Assembly (NCBI GenBank): GCA_934541105.1
Contig: CAKTDA010000007.1
Coordinates: forward strand, 124,001 to 188,000
Source: an uncultured Luteitalea sp.
GTDB lineage: Bacteria > Acidobacteriota > Vicinamibacteria > Vicinamibacterales > Vicinamibacteraceae
Direction of reading: 5' to 3'
DNA: 64,000 nucleotides
Shown: piece after piece, positions 27,290-36,670 of the stretch
How the letters are laid out: every line of letters starts with the position of its first letter
Position numbering within the stretch: position 1 is the first letter of the stretch
The notes under the pieces: model-generated
Database searches by the model: none
The model's input: the letters and a program-made list of their open reading frames with translations, nothing else
Told to the model about the DNA's origin: nothing
Position numbers and translations under genes: made by a program

Positions 27290-28789
27290 ATGGCCGACGT
27301 CCGCTTCACCCGCACCATCGACACGGCCCACCTCGCGCGCCTGAAGGCCGCGCGCGAGCAGGCCGACGCCGCGTACAACGTCGCGCTCTCGGCGCTCGAC
27401 GCGGCGATCCCGGCGGTGCCGGCCATGCCGCACGCGTCAGCGGATTCTGACGAAACGCAGATCCCGACGCTCAACGAGCGCTTCGCGGTGCTCGGCCAGG
27501 CGCAGCCTCCCGGTGGCCTCAAGGGCCTGCTGCTTCGCCCGGTGTGGGGCCTCGTCGCGCCCATCTTCGCGCGGCAGGAGGCGTTCAACGCCGCGCTCGT
27601 GGACCACGTCAACCGCAACGTCGCCGCGGGCCGGTCCGTCCGTGCGAGCCAGGCCGCGATCATCGAGACGATCCGCATCGAGCTCGAACGGCTGGCGGCG
27701 TTCCACTCGGCCCTGATCCAGTACCTGCAGCAGATCACGCCGTACGTGGACACGAAGGACTACGAGTTCGACGGGCTGGCGACGCGCCGCGTCGAGGACA
27801 TCGGCGACGCCGTGGAGACGCTGCACCACCGCACCGTCGGCCCCGGCGGCGCGATCAGCGGCGTCGGCGACGAGTTGAACCGCCGCCTCGAGATGCTGGC
27901 GGTTCGCGAGCGGCGGTACGACGCACGCGTCGCCGCGCTCGACGCCGCGCACGCGCAACTCGCGCAATCGCTCGGTGTCGTGACGCGCGCCACGCAGACG
28001 CTCAAGCGGGAGGTCGAACGGATCGTCGATAGGGAACGGCCTTCGTCAGTCGGCTCTCGGCCGTCGGAAGGGCACGCGGCAGCATCGGATGGGAACTCCT
28101 TCGCGGCCGGCGGGATCGACTCGTTCAAGTACGTCGGCTTCGAGGACCAGTTCCGCGGGTCGGCGACGACCATCCGCGAGCGGCTGCAGGACTACCTGCC
28201 GCTGTTTGCCGCAAGCCAGGACGTGCTCGACATCGGCTGCGGCCGCGGCGAGTTCCTCGACCTGCTTCGGCAGGAAGGCATCCGCGCGCGGGGCCTCGAC
28301 ATCAACCACGAGATGGTGGAGGTGTGCCGGCAGCGCGGGCTCGAGGCAAGCGAAGGCGATGCGCTCGCGTACCTGCGCGGCCTGCCGGACGAGAGCCTGG
28401 GCGGCATCTTCGCGGCGCAGGTCGTCGAACACCTGGAGCCGGAGTATCTGGTTGCCCTGCTCCAGCGCATGTTCGAGGTGCTGCGTCCGGGCGGCGTGCT
28501 GGCGCTCGAAACGGTGAACGTCGCGTGCTGGTTCGCGTTCTTCCAGAGCTACGTGCGCGACATCACGCACGTGCGTCCGCTGCACCCCGAGACACTCGCG
28601 TACTTCGTGCGGGCCAGCGGCTTCCCGCAGGTGGACGTCCAGTACCGGTCGCCGTACCCCGAGGCGCACAAGCTCCAGCACGTGGCCGGCGGGGACGCGC
28701 TGCACTACACGCTCAACGCCAATGTCGACACGCTGAACAGCCTTCTGTTCACGCACCTCGACTACGCGGTCGTGGCCCGCAAGCCGTAA
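27290..28789 (+). CDS. Class I SAM methyltransferase with N-terminal coiled-coil
   Basis: The 499-aa protein has a long helical N-terminal part (about 1-250) rich in Ala, Glu and Arg, probably coiled coil. A methyltransferase domain follows from about 285: VLDIGCGRGEFLDLLRQEG is the SAM-binding motif I, then ARGLDINHEMVEVCRQRG and EHLEPEYLVALLQRM. The layout recalls methyltransferases that cap or modify glycan chains, with the coiled coil measuring or docking. That role is an inference. Residues about 248-263 (ERPSSVGSRPSEGHA) are coded by a copy of the dispersed repeat seen in spacers. ATG at 27290 comes 9 bp after thiG. Confidence 0.8.
   Translation: MADVRFTRTIDTAHLARLKAAREQADAAYNVALSALDAAIPAVPAMPHASADSDETQIPTLNERFAVLGQAQPPGGLKGLLLRPVWGLVAPIFARQEAFNAALVDHVNRNVAAGRSVRASQAAIIETIRIELERLAAFHSALIQYLQQITPYVDTKDYEFDGLATRRVEDIGDAVETLHHRTVGPGGAISGVGDELNRRLEMLAVRERRYDARVAALDAAHAQLAQSLGVVTRATQTLKREVERIVDRERPSSVGSRPSEGHAAASDGNSFAAGGIDSFKYVGFEDQFRGSATTIRERLQDYLPLFAASQDVLDIGCGRGEFLDLLRQEGIRARGLDINHEMVEVCRQRGLEASEGDALAYLRGLPDESLGGIFAAQVVEHLEPEYLVALLQRMFEVLRPGGVLALETVNVACWFAFFQSYVRDITHVRPLHPETLAYFVRASGFPQVDVQYRSPYPEAHKLQHVAGGDALHYTLNANVDTLNSLLFTHLDYAVVARKP
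28033..28071 (-). repeat. Intragenic copy of the dispersed repeat
   Basis: On the minus strand this reads ccgacggccgagagccga followed by ctgacgaaggccgtt, close to the repeat at 24774-24811. It lies in the linker between the coiled-coil and methyltransferase domains, in frame, so it adds residues without breaking the gene. Confidence 0.55.
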
Positions 28790-28811
28790 GCCGGCGTCAG
28801 GGGGCCATCGT

Positions 28812-28842
28812 GATTCGTGGGCGTCGACCCTCAGGTCGACGC
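28812..28842. repeat. REP-like palindrome, copy 2
   Basis: This has the same 31-bp layout as 9293-9323: head gattcgtgg, then arms gcgtcgacc and ggtcgacgc around a ctca loop. The two inner stem pairs differ from copy 1 but still pair. A TATAAT hexamer follows at 28845-28850, ahead of the DUF3108 gene, with no good -35; the hairpin covers that place. Confidence 0.7.
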
Positions 28843-28889
28843 TTTATAATTCCCTGTTGGAGTCCGGACCCGGCTCCCGCCTGACCGTC

Positions 28890-29756
28890 ATGACCATGCG
28901 TCGCGTCCTGCTGACCGCACTCGCCATCCTCGGCCCCCTCGCGCTCGTCGCCGGCGCACAGCGCCTGCCGTCTCGCCTCGGCGGACCCGTCGGACCGCCC
29001 CCGAAATCCGGCTCCACGAAGCCGGCGCCTGGCAAGCCCGGAGCGCCAGTGGCTGCGCGCCCCGCCGGTCCCGAGAAGGTCGTGCCGTTCCGCCCTGGCG
29101 AGACGCTGACGTACGACGTGTCGTGGTCCGATTACCTGACCGCCGGGTCGGCCACGCTCACGGTTCGCGACAAGCGACAGTCCTTCGGCTCGACGGCCTA
29201 CTACGTCGTCGCCGAGGGGCGACCGACCGCGCTCCTCTCGAAGCTCTACGCGGTCTACTACAAGGCCGACTCCCTCGTCGACGCGTACACGCTCTTTCCG
29301 CAGCGCGGCTCGGTGTTCAGCCAGGAGAACGGACGCCAGCGCATGAAGGAGACGCGCTTCGACCAGGCGCGGCGCGCAGCGACGTTCCAGATGCGCACGG
29401 CCACGACGATGACGCAGGATCAGCCGCTGTCAGGCCCGACGCATGACGGCCTCTCGGCGCTCACCGCCATGCGCGCCATGACGCTCGCGCCCGGTGCGAG
29501 TACGTCGTTCGCGGTGTCGGACTCCGGGTACCTCTATCGCGTGACGGCAGCCGTCGCTGGCCGCGAGATGCTGAAGACCGGCCTCGGCGACGTGGCCGCG
29601 TGGAAGATCGTGCCGGCGATCCGCGACAGCAAGGGACAGGCCGTCGGACGCGGACTTGCCGTCTGGATCTCGGACGATGCCCGACGGCTGCCGGTGCGCA
29701 TCCAGGCGCAGTTGCCCGTGGGTGCCTTCGTGCTGACCCTGCGCGAGGCCCGATGA
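28890..29756 (+). CDS. DUF3108-domain exported protein
   Basis: The 288-aa protein begins MTMRRVLLTALAILGPLALV, a clear signal peptide, followed by a Pro/Gly/Lys-rich linker (about 30-65). The DUF3108 domain starts at about 70 with PFRPGETLTYDVSWSDYLTAG, the family's typical opening, and ends LPVRIQAQLPVGAFVLTLRE. The family is thought to lie in the periplasm or outer membrane; its function is not known. ATG at 28890 was chosen; 28896 is also possible. The stop overlaps the next start (ATGA), so it is co-translated with the epimerase genes. Confidence 0.8.
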   Translation: MTMRRVLLTALAILGPLALVAGAQRLPSRLGGPVGPPPKSGSTKPAPGKPGAPVAARPAGPEKVVPFRPGETLTYDVSWSDYLTAGSATLTVRDKRQSFGSTAYYVVAEGRPTALLSKLYAVYYKADSLVDAYTLFPQRGSVFSQENGRQRMKETRFDQARRAATFQMRTATTMTQDQPLSGPTHDGLSALTAMRAMTLAPGASTSFAVSDSGYLYRVTAAVAGREMLKTGLGDVAAWKIVPAIRDSKGQAVGRGLAVWISDDARRLPVRIQAQLPVGAFVLTLREAR

Positions 29757-30826
29757 CGCCGCGCCGTGTACTCGTCACCGGCGGCGCGGGGTTCGTCGGG
29801 TCCGCGCTTGCCCTGCGCGCGCGCGCCGAGTGGCCCGATGCCGACATCGTGGCCCTCGACAACCTCAGGCGCCGCGGCAGCGAGCTGAACATCCCGCGGC
29901 TGCGCGATGCCGGCGTGACGTTCCTGCACGGCGACATCCGCTCCGCGTCCGACCTCGCGGGAGTCGGCAACTCGCTCGACCTGCTGCTCGAATGCTCGGC
30001 CGAGCCCTCCGTGCTCGCCGGCTACGACGGCGACCCGAGCTACGTCGTCGACACGAATCTCGGCGGCACCGTGCACTGTCTCGAACTCGCCCGACGCACG
30101 GGCGCCGCGATGCTGTTCCTGTCCACGAGCCGCGTGTACCCGATTGCGGCGCTCAACGACATCGCGACGACGACGTCGGCCACGCGTTTCGAGATTGCCC
30201 CCGCGCAGAGCCTGCCCGGCATCTCGCCCGCGGGCATCGACGACGACTTTCCGCTGCGCGGCGCCCGCTCGATCTACGGCGCGACGAAGCTGGCGTCCGA
30301 ACTCCTGATTGCCGAGTACCGCGACGCCTTCGGCCTCCGCGCGATCATCGATCGGTGCGGCGTGATTGCCGGCCCCTGGCAGATGGGCAAGGCCGACCAG
30401 GGTGTCTTCTCGCTGTGGATGGCCCGTCACCTGCGTGGCGGAACGCTGACCTACAACGGCTGGGATGGCACCGGCAAGCAGGTCCGGGACCTCCTGCACG
30501 TCGACGACCTCGCCGATCTCGTGATGACGCAGGTCGCGCGCCTCGACGATCTCGACGGCGCGACGTTCAACGTGGGCGGTGGGCGCGCCTGCAGCCTGTC
30601 TCTCCAGGAAACCACTGACATCTGCCGCGAGATCACGGGCCGCGAGATTCCGATCACACCGGTCGCCGAAACCCGGCAGGCCGACATCAAGCTCTACGTC
30701 ACCGACAACACGCGCGTCACGGCGGCCACCGGATGGGCGCCGCGGCGCACGCCGCACGACGTGCTGCACGACCTGCATGCGTGGATGACGACGCACGCCG
30801 ATGCACTGCAGCGGGCCGGCGTGTGA
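29753..30826 (+). CDS. NAD-dependent epimerase/dehydratase, CDP-paratose 2-epimerase-like (first of two)
   Basis: This is an extended SDR of 357 aa. The NAD motif GGAGFVG is at 9-15, and IVALDNLRRRGSELNIPRLR matches CDP-paratose 2-epimerases (RfbE) and relatives. The catalytic region has FLSTSRVYPI and SIYGATK. CGVIAGPWQMGKADQGVF and QVRDLLHVDDLADL are also typical of this branch. The likely job is a nucleotide-sugar epimerisation or dehydration for a surface glycan; paratose or tyvelose itself is not proven because the other CDP-sugar genes are not here. The gene begins inside the stop of the DUF3108 gene and is followed after 29 bp by a second epimerase. Confidence 0.82.
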   Translation: MTPRRVLVTGGAGFVGSALALRARAEWPDADIVALDNLRRRGSELNIPRLRDAGVTFLHGDIRSASDLAGVGNSLDLLLECSAEPSVLAGYDGDPSYVVDTNLGGTVHCLELARRTGAAMLFLSTSRVYPIAALNDIATTTSATRFEIAPAQSLPGISPAGIDDDFPLRGARSIYGATKLASELLIAEYRDAFGLRAIIDRCGVIAGPWQMGKADQGVFSLWMARHLRGGTLTYNGWDGTGKQVRDLLHVDDLADLVMTQVARLDDLDGATFNVGGGRACSLSLQETTDICREITGREIPITPVAETRQADIKLYVTDNTRVTAATGWAPRRTPHDVLHDLHAWMTTHADALQRAGV

Positions 30827-30855
30827 GCGCCTCCCGCCTTGAGTACACTCCCCTG

Positions 30856-31935
30856 ATGGCTGTTGCCCTGATCACCGGTTCGGCCGGGCTCATCGGTTCC
30901 GAGGCGGTGGATTCGTTCGTCGCGCGCGGCGTCGACGTCGTCGGCATCGACAACGACATGCGGCGGCGTTTCTTCGGCGACGAGGCGTCCACGGCGTGGC
31001 AGCGTGGCGAACTCGAGCGCCGGCACGGCGCCCGCTACGTGCACGAGGATCTCGACATCCGCGACGCGCCGCAGGTCTCGCGCGTGCTGCAGCGCTACGG
31101 CCGCGCCATCACGGCCATCGTCCACACGGCAGCGCAGCCATCGCACGACTGGGCGGCACGCGAGCCGTTCACGGACTTCGGCGTCAACGCCGTCGGCACG
31201 CTGAACCTGCTCGAGGCCTGTCGGGAGCACTGCCCCGACGCGGTGTTCATCTTCACGTCCACCAACAAGGTCTACGGCGACACGCCGAACCGCCTGCCGC
31301 TCGTCGAGCAGGAGACGCGCTGGGAGATCGACCCGTCGCATCCGTTCGTGAACGGCATCGACGAGTCGATGAGCATCGACCAGTCCACGCACTCGCTCTT
31401 CGGTGCGTCGAAGGTCGCCGCCGACGTGCTCGTGCAGGAGTACGGCCGGTATTTCGGGATGAAGACCGGCGTGTTCCGCGGGGGCTGCCTGACCGGGCCG
31501 CACCATTCGGGAACGATGCTGCACGGGTTCCTGGCGTACCTGATGAAGTGCACGGTGACGGGCACGCCGTACCGCGTGTTCGGGTACAAGGGCAAGCAGG
31601 TGCGCGACAACATCCACAGTGCGGACCTCGTGAGCGCCTTCCATGCCTTCGTGGACGCGCCGCGGGCCGGCGAGGTCTACAACATCGGCGGGTCGCGGTT
31701 CTCGCACTGCTCGATGCTCGAGGCGATTGCGCTCTGCCAGGAGATCGCCGGGCGCGAGCTGGCGTGGACGTATGAAGAGGCCAACCGCATCGGCGACCAC
31801 ATCTGGTACGTGAGCGACATCGGCAAGTTCAGGGCGCACTATCCGGACTGGGTGCAGGCGTACGACGTGAAGTCCCTCCTGCGCGACATCCACGACCGGA
31901 ACGTCGAGCGGTGGCAGGTGGGCGCCGCGCGATGA
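30856..31935 (+). CDS. NAD-dependent epimerase/dehydratase, CDP-paratose 2-epimerase-like (second of two)
   Basis: This is an SDR of 359 aa starting MAVALITGSAGLIGSEAV with the Rossmann motif. TSTNKVYGDTPNRLPL, then GIDESMSIDQSTHSLFGASK with the catalytic Tyr replaced by Phe in the FGASK position, are hallmarks of this RfbE-type branch. RGGCLTGPHHSGTMLHGF and FGYKGKQVRDNIHS complete the match. ATG at 30856 is the start; the frame goes on upstream without homology. The stop overlaps the methyltransferase gene by four bases. Together with the previous gene it may make a modified hexose. Confidence 0.85.
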   Translation: MAVALITGSAGLIGSEAVDSFVARGVDVVGIDNDMRRRFFGDEASTAWQRGELERRHGARYVHEDLDIRDAPQVSRVLQRYGRAITAIVHTAAQPSHDWAAREPFTDFGVNAVGTLNLLEACREHCPDAVFIFTSTNKVYGDTPNRLPLVEQETRWEIDPSHPFVNGIDESMSIDQSTHSLFGASKVAADVLVQEYGRYFGMKTGVFRGGCLTGPHHSGTMLHGFLAYLMKCTVTGTPYRVFGYKGKQVRDNIHSADLVSAFHAFVDAPRAGEVYNIGGSRFSHCSMLEAIALCQEIAGRELAWTYEEANRIGDHIWYVSDIGKFRAHYPDWVQAYDVKSLLRDIHDRNVERWQVGAAR

Positions 31936-32600
31936 AGGCGGCCGGCGGCGTCGACGTGCAGTCGATCTACGAACGGCGCTTCGCCGACTCGCTGTCGTTC
32001 CGGCGGCAGATGTGGGACGTCCTCTGCCGGGACTTCTTCCAGCGCCACGTCCCGGCGGACGCGACAGTCGTCGAGATCGGCGCCGGCTACTGCGAGTTCA
32101 TCAACAACATCCGCGCGGGCCGCAAGATTGCCGTCGATCTGAATCCGGACACGCGCCGCCACGCCGATCCCGGCGTCGAGGTGGTGCTGTCGTCCACGTC
32201 GCGCATCGAGGGGCTTGGCGACGCCACGGCCGACATCGTGTTCGCGAGCAACTTCCTCGAGCACCTGACGCGCGAGGACATCCTGGCGACGCTGCGCGAG
32301 GTGCGGCGGCTGCTGCGGCCCGGCGGGCGGTTCCTCATCCTGCAGCCGAACATCCGGTACTGCAAGGAAGACTACTGGCAGTTCTTCGACCACATCACGC
32401 CGCTCTGCGAGCGCAGCCTCACCGAGGCGCTGGAGACGACGGGGTTCGACGTACCCTACGTGCTCGGCCGGTTCCTGCCGTTCACCACGCAGGGCCTCCT
32501 GCCCAAGTCGATCACGTTGCTGAAGCTCTATCTCAAGCTGCGTCCGGCGTGGCGCATCTTCGGGCAACAGAGCTTCTTCGTCGCGACGCCCCGTGCCTGA
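31932..32600 (+). CDS. Class I SAM-dependent methyltransferase
   Basis: This 222-aa protein has motif I VVEIGAGYCEFINNIRAG at about 44-61, then IAVDLNPDTRRHADPG and DIVFASNFLEHLTREDILATL, typical of small-molecule methyltransferases. The C-terminal part FLPFTTQGLLPKSITLLKLYL is hydrophobic and may sit on the membrane. The target is probably a sugar or lipid intermediate, judged from the neighbouring epimerases and GT2. ATG at 31932 overlaps the upstream stop. It overlaps the GT2 gene by eight bases. Confidence 0.85.
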   Translation: MKAAGGVDVQSIYERRFADSLSFRRQMWDVLCRDFFQRHVPADATVVEIGAGYCEFINNIRAGRKIAVDLNPDTRRHADPGVEVVLSSTSRIEGLGDATADIVFASNFLEHLTREDILATLREVRRLLRPGGRFLILQPNIRYCKEDYWQFFDHITPLCERSLTEALETTGFDVPYVLGRFLPFTTQGLLPKSITLLKLYLKLRPAWRIFGQQSFFVATPRA

Positions 32601-33372
32601 GCCGGCGCCCGTGCTCTCGGTGGTGATCCCGGCCCACAACGAGGCCGAGGGCATCGCGGCCACGGTCCGCGCGTTCGTCGCGCGCCTGCGCGACGCGCAG
32701 ATTCCGTTCGAGTTCGTCGTCGTTGACGATCACAGCACGGACGGCACCGGGGACGTGCTCGAGTCGCTGCAGGGCGAGGTGCCCGAACTGCGGCGCGTGG
32801 AGAACCCGCGGACGGGCGGCTTTGGTCACGCGGTCGTCGCCGGCCTCGAGGCATTCACCGGCGACGCGGTCGCCATCGTCATGGCCGATGCCTCGGACGA
32901 CCCCGCCGACCTGGTGACCTACTACCGGACGCTCCTTCAAGGGTACGATTGCGTGTTCGGGTCGCGGTTCGTGCCCGGGGCGACGGTGGTCGACTATCCA
33001 CGGCACAAACTGCTGTTCAATCGGCTCGCCAACGGATTCATCCGCCTGTTGTTCGGCCTGCGGCTGAACGACACGACGAATGCGTTCAAGTGCTACCGGC
33101 GCGAGGTGATTGCCGGGTGCGCGCCGCTCCTGAGCAAGCACTTCAACCTGACGGTCGAACTGCCGCTGAAGGCGATCGTGCGCGGCTACTCGTACGCGGT
33201 GGTGCCGATCAACTGGTACAACCGCACGACGGGCGTGTCGAAGTTGAAGATCCAGGAGATGGGGAGCCGCTATCTCTTCATCGTCCTGTACGTGTGGCTC
33301 GAGAAGGTGCTGTCGCGGGGAGATTACGTAAAGCCGGGCGTCTCACCCGGCCGGTCGAAGGTACCGCGCTGA
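32593..33372 (+). CDS. Glycosyltransferase family 2, dolichol-phosphate mannosyltransferase-like
   Basis: The 259-aa GT-A protein begins LSVVIPAHNEAEGIAATV; FVVVDDHSTDGTGDVL and VIVMADASDDPADLVTYY (metal site) follow, as in DPM1-like enzymes. ALLSKHFNLTVELPLKAIVRGY near the end, then VPINWYNRTTGVSKLKI, is the standard C-terminal signature. There is no long membrane segment, so the sugar is probably put on a polyprenyl phosphate at the inner face. The GTG start lies inside the end of the methyltransferase gene. It is the last gene of the run beginning at 28890. Confidence 0.88.
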   Translation: MPEPAPVLSVVIPAHNEAEGIAATVRAFVARLRDAQIPFEFVVVDDHSTDGTGDVLESLQGEVPELRRVENPRTGGFGHAVVAGLEAFTGDAVAIVMADASDDPADLVTYYRTLLQGYDCVFGSRFVPGATVVDYPRHKLLFNRLANGFIRLLFGLRLNDTTNAFKCYRREVIAGCAPLLSKHFNLTVELPLKAIVRGYSYAVVPINWYNRTTGVSKLKIQEMGSRYLFIVLYVWLEKVLSRGDYVKPGVSPGRSKVPR

Positions 33373-33388
33373 CGCCGAGTTGCCCCAG

Positions 33389-35260
33389 TCAGCGACCGCC
33401 GGTGCTCGATGAGGCGTGCAGACTCGACACGAAGGACGGGATCGCCTCCGACAGCAGGTGGTGAATGGCGAGCGCATCTCCGGTGTCTGCTGCGCGCTGC
33501 ATCGCGTCCACCATGCGTGCGAGTTCCTCGCCTCCGAGTGGGTGACCGGGTTCCTGCACGCGAAAGACGTCGCCACCGCCGACCGGCTCGATGCGGCTGC
33601 CAGGTTCCCACAACTGCTCACTGAGTTTTTCGCCCGCACGCAACCCGCTGTACACGATCTGTATCTCGTCGTCGTCGCACCCGGTCAGGCGGATCAGGTC
33701 CTTGGCGAGGTCGACGATACGCACGGGCTCGCCCATGTTCAGGACGAACAATTCACCACCCGCGGCCATGCCGCCGGCCTTCAGGACGAGATAGACCGCT
33801 TCCGGGATCGTCATGAAGAAGCGCGTCATGTCGGCGTGGGTCACCGTCACGGGTCCACCCGCCTCGATCTGCTTGCGGAAGAACGGCACGACACTGCCGC
33901 GGCTGCCAAGGACGTTGCCGAAGCGAACGGCCAGGAAGTGCCGCCGGGTGCGTCGTGCGGCATCCCGCACGATCATCTCGGCCATCTTCTTCGAGGCGCC
34001 CATCACGCTGCCCGGAGCAACGGCCTTGTCGGTCGATACGAGCACGAAGCGCTCGACGCCGCAGGCGAGCGCCGCCTCGACGACCAGCTGCGTCCCGCGC
34101 ACGTTGTTCGTAATTGCCTCGTGCGGATGGGCCTCCATGAGGGGCACGTGCTTGTGCGCCGCCGCATGGAAGACCACGCGCGGCTTGTGCGCGTCGAACA
34201 CGCGGCGCAGGGCGGTCGCGTCGCGCACGTCGACGATCACCGGCACGAGTCTCGTCGCCGGGTATTGTTGTGTCAGCTGGTTAGCAATGTCGAAGATGCT
34301 GTTCTCGCCGTGGCCGCAGAGCACGATGGTGCCCGCATGCGCTCGCGCGACCTGGCGGCACAACTCGCTGCCTATCGATCCGCCGGCCCCCGTGACGAGT
34401 ACGATCTGGCCTTCGAGGTACTGCGCATCGCGCGGATCGGCGACGATCGGCGCTCGCCGCAGCAGGTCGGTGATGTCCACGGTGCGGAGGCGGTTGACCG
34501 TGACGCCGCCATCTAGCAGTTCGAAGACGCCCGGTAACACCCGGGCCGAGACCTCGGCGCCACGTGCGGCGTCCGCAAGGCGCCGAACGACGCTGCCTGG
34601 CGCTCTCGGCATCGCGATGATGACCTCCTGGACGTCACGGTCGACGACGACTTCCGCGAGCTGGTCCAGCCTGCCGAGTACGCGTACGCCGAAGATCTGC
34701 TTGCCTATCTTGCTCGACTCATCGTCCAGGAACCCGACGGGCTCGAGTCCGAGCTGGGGGTTGCGCTGGATCTCGCGGACCACGAGCGTGCCCGCCTCAC
34801 CGGCGCCGGCGATCAGCACGCGACGGCACTCGGCCGGCGCGGCTCCGCCCGGCGTCCTCGCCTCGGCCAGTACGCGCACGCCGACGCGCACGCCGGCGAC
34901 CCACAACAGCGACAACATCCAGTCGATGGCCAGCACGGAGCGCGGGTAGCTGTCGAAGGCACCGAACGCGAAGCCAACCACTACGAGTGCCGCGAGGCCC
35001 ACCGTAGCGGCCGACACCGCAAGAACCACCGGCAGCAGGTCGTGCAGACTGACGTGCCGCCAGTAACGCCGGTACAGGCCGAAAAAGTAGAACAGCGGCA
35101 GCTTGACCAGCGGGGCCGTGACGAGCGTCACCAGAAACGCGTCAGCAAAACGATGCGTCGGCGAAAGAGGCACCAGCCAGTCCAACCGGAGCACGAACGC
35201 GCCCAGCACGGACAGCAGCACCCCCAGCAGATCGAGAACGAGAATATAGCGGTTACGCAT
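33389..35260 (-). CDS. Membrane-anchored nucleoside-diphosphate-sugar 4,6-dehydratase (WbpM/CapD type)
   Basis: This 623-aa protein has four membrane helices (about 5-125), a CoA-like Rossmann domain (RRVLIAGAGEAGTLVVREIQ, about 145-270) and the SDR domain with LVTGAGGSIGSELCRQ at about 290. The catalytic part has VSTDKAVAPGSVMGASKKMAE, with Met where most SDRs have Tyr; this SMK triad is known for WbpM-like UDP-GlcNAc 4,6-dehydratases. ATG at 35258-35260 is the start. It makes UDP-4-keto-6-deoxy-HexNAc for the first sugar of a glycan. It stands alone on this strand, convergent with the GT2 gene. Confidence 0.9.
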   Translation of the reverse strand: MRNRYILVLDLLGVLLSVLGAFVLRLDWLVPLSPTHRFADAFLVTLVTAPLVKLPLFYFFGLYRRYWRHVSLHDLLPVVLAVSAATVGLAALVVVGFAFGAFDSYPRSVLAIDWMLSLLWVAGVRVGVRVLAEARTPGGAAPAECRRVLIAGAGEAGTLVVREIQRNPQLGLEPVGFLDDESSKIGKQIFGVRVLGRLDQLAEVVVDRDVQEVIIAMPRAPGSVVRRLADAARGAEVSARVLPGVFELLDGGVTVNRLRTVDITDLLRRAPIVADPRDAQYLEGQIVLVTGAGGSIGSELCRQVARAHAGTIVLCGHGENSIFDIANQLTQQYPATRLVPVIVDVRDATALRRVFDAHKPRVVFHAAAHKHVPLMEAHPHEAITNNVRGTQLVVEAALACGVERFVLVSTDKAVAPGSVMGASKKMAEMIVRDAARRTRRHFLAVRFGNVLGSRGSVVPFFRKQIEAGGPVTVTHADMTRFFMTIPEAVYLVLKAGGMAAGGELFVLNMGEPVRIVDLAKDLIRLTGCDDDEIQIVYSGLRAGEKLSEQLWEPGSRIEPVGGGDVFRVQEPGHPLGGEELARMVDAMQRAADTGDALAIHHLLSEAIPSFVSSLHASSSTGGR

Positions 35261-35650
35261 GATCTGACAGTCGCGAGGCACCCGCAGGTGACCAGGAAAG
35301 GCTTACCCATGATAGCCGGCTCTCGGCAGGCACCACGAACTCCGGGGAACGCCGACGACCTCGGGGAGCAGCGTGGCTCAACCGCGGCGGTGGGTATACT
35401 GGTCCGGCTGCCTTGCGGGCGTTCGTGGGAGCGACCTGGTTGCAGCGCTCCGCGCTCGACACGGTGACGTGGCCGCTGTTCTCCGAATGCCCGACGGTTC
35501 CCCTGCGACGTGCGAATACGAGCCTTCGGGGATGCCGGGGCTACGAGCCACCGCACATGACCGGCGTTGGCGCGCGCAACGCGTCTGGGGACGTGCTGAA
35601 CGAACTCGGGAGGCAGCCGTCGAGGACGCGAGACTCGCAAGGAAGCGATA
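35261..35650. other. 390-bp spacer between divergent CapD-type and methyltransferase genes
   Basis: No gene or RNA is recognised. Both neighbours should have promoters here. A TATACT hexamer is at 35395-35400 facing the plus strand, without a clear -35 partner. Ribosome-binding sequence aaggaag lies just before the ATG at 35651. Short frames on both strands are open but have no recognisable protein features. Confidence 0.4.
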
Positions 35651-36619
35651 ATGACACACGGGTTGGCATCACGGGTCGGCCAGCGGATCCCCCGCGCTTG
35701 TTACATGTGCGGCCGCAGCGGCAATCCAATCATCGCCAGCGAAGTGGTCGAACAGCGCTACGGCATGCCCCTGATGCCGGAGGGTCGCTACGACTTCGCG
35801 CGGTGCGAGGGCTGTCACACCCTGTACGTGGACAGCGACATTGACGACGGGTACCTCGCGCGCATCTATACGTCCGAAACTCAGGCCGTCGGCGGGGTGT
35901 CCTCGGATGCCGAGAAGGCCGCCGAAGCGATTCTCGCGCTTCGACTCCCGGAGTTCGAGCGTCACTGGAAGCTGCTCAAGCACCTGCGCCCTTTCAGGCC
36001 GGGCGAGCAGTTGCTCGACATGGGTTGCCAGACAGGTGACTTCGGCGCGCTTGCCCAGGCCGATGGCGTCCAGCCAAACGGAATCGAACTGTCGGCCGCC
36101 TACGCCGACCAGTGCGAGCAACGCTGGGGACCGGCGGCACTCGTCCACCGCGCACCGATCGAAGGTGCTGACTTCGGTACACGGCATTTTCACTACATCA
36201 CCGCGTTCGAGACGCTGGAACACATGTGTGCACCCAAGACTGCGCTGGCAGAGCTCGCGCGCTGGCTGAGTGCCGACGGCCTGCTCGCGTTCTCGGTGCC
36301 GTCCTCCGACTACTTCCACTTCAAGTACTGGCTGCTCAACAACACGCGGCCGGGCAAGGCGGTCCTCGCCGCCCTGCGTCTCTACAGGCCGTTCTACGGC
36401 AATCAGGTGCTGCCGCACACCCACATCTACAACTTCTCACCGCAGTCTGCCGTCGCGCTCGCGGCGTCGGCCGGCCTTGAGCCCGTCTACGTCGGACTCA
36501 CCGGCTGGCATGGCGTCGGCAAGCTGCTGGGAGGGCCGGCAGGAGCGGTCGCGTCGTTCTTCACTCGCGGCCGGATCGGCTTCGCGCCGAGCGTGTTGGT
36601 CGTCGCGCGTCGGGCCTGA
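35651..36619 (+). CDS. Class I methyltransferase with N-terminal zinc-ribbon-like motif
   Basis: This 322-aa protein starts with a small metal-site pattern, CYMCGRSG at about 17-24 and RCEGCHTLYVDSDID at about 51-65. The methyltransferase domain follows: LLDMGCQTGDFGALAQADG (motif I) at about 120-138, then HYITAFETLEHMCAPKTAL. Such CxxC-plus-methyltransferase proteins are common in O-antigen and exopolysaccharide clusters. ATG at 35651 has a good ribosome-binding site. The target sugar is unknown. Confidence 0.85.
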   Translation: MTHGLASRVGQRIPRACYMCGRSGNPIIASEVVEQRYGMPLMPEGRYDFARCEGCHTLYVDSDIDDGYLARIYTSETQAVGGVSSDAEKAAEAILALRLPEFERHWKLLKHLRPFRPGEQLLDMGCQTGDFGALAQADGVQPNGIELSAAYADQCEQRWGPAALVHRAPIEGADFGTRHFHYITAFETLEHMCAPKTALAELARWLSADGLLAFSVPSSDYFHFKYWLLNNTRPGKAVLAALRLYRPFYGNQVLPHTHIYNFSPQSAVALAASAGLEPVYVGLTGWHGVGKLLGGPAGAVASFFTRGRIGFAPSVLVVARRA

Positions 36620-36670
36620 CTGCGGGGCTCGCCAGCGTGGCGTCGGCGGGCGGTGCCGCGAGCCGGCTTC

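Noticed and set aside
35373..35659. Short open frames on both strands between the CapD-type and methyltransferase genes
   Set aside because: They have no ribosome-binding site or recognisable features and overlap each other on opposite strands; GC bias explains them.
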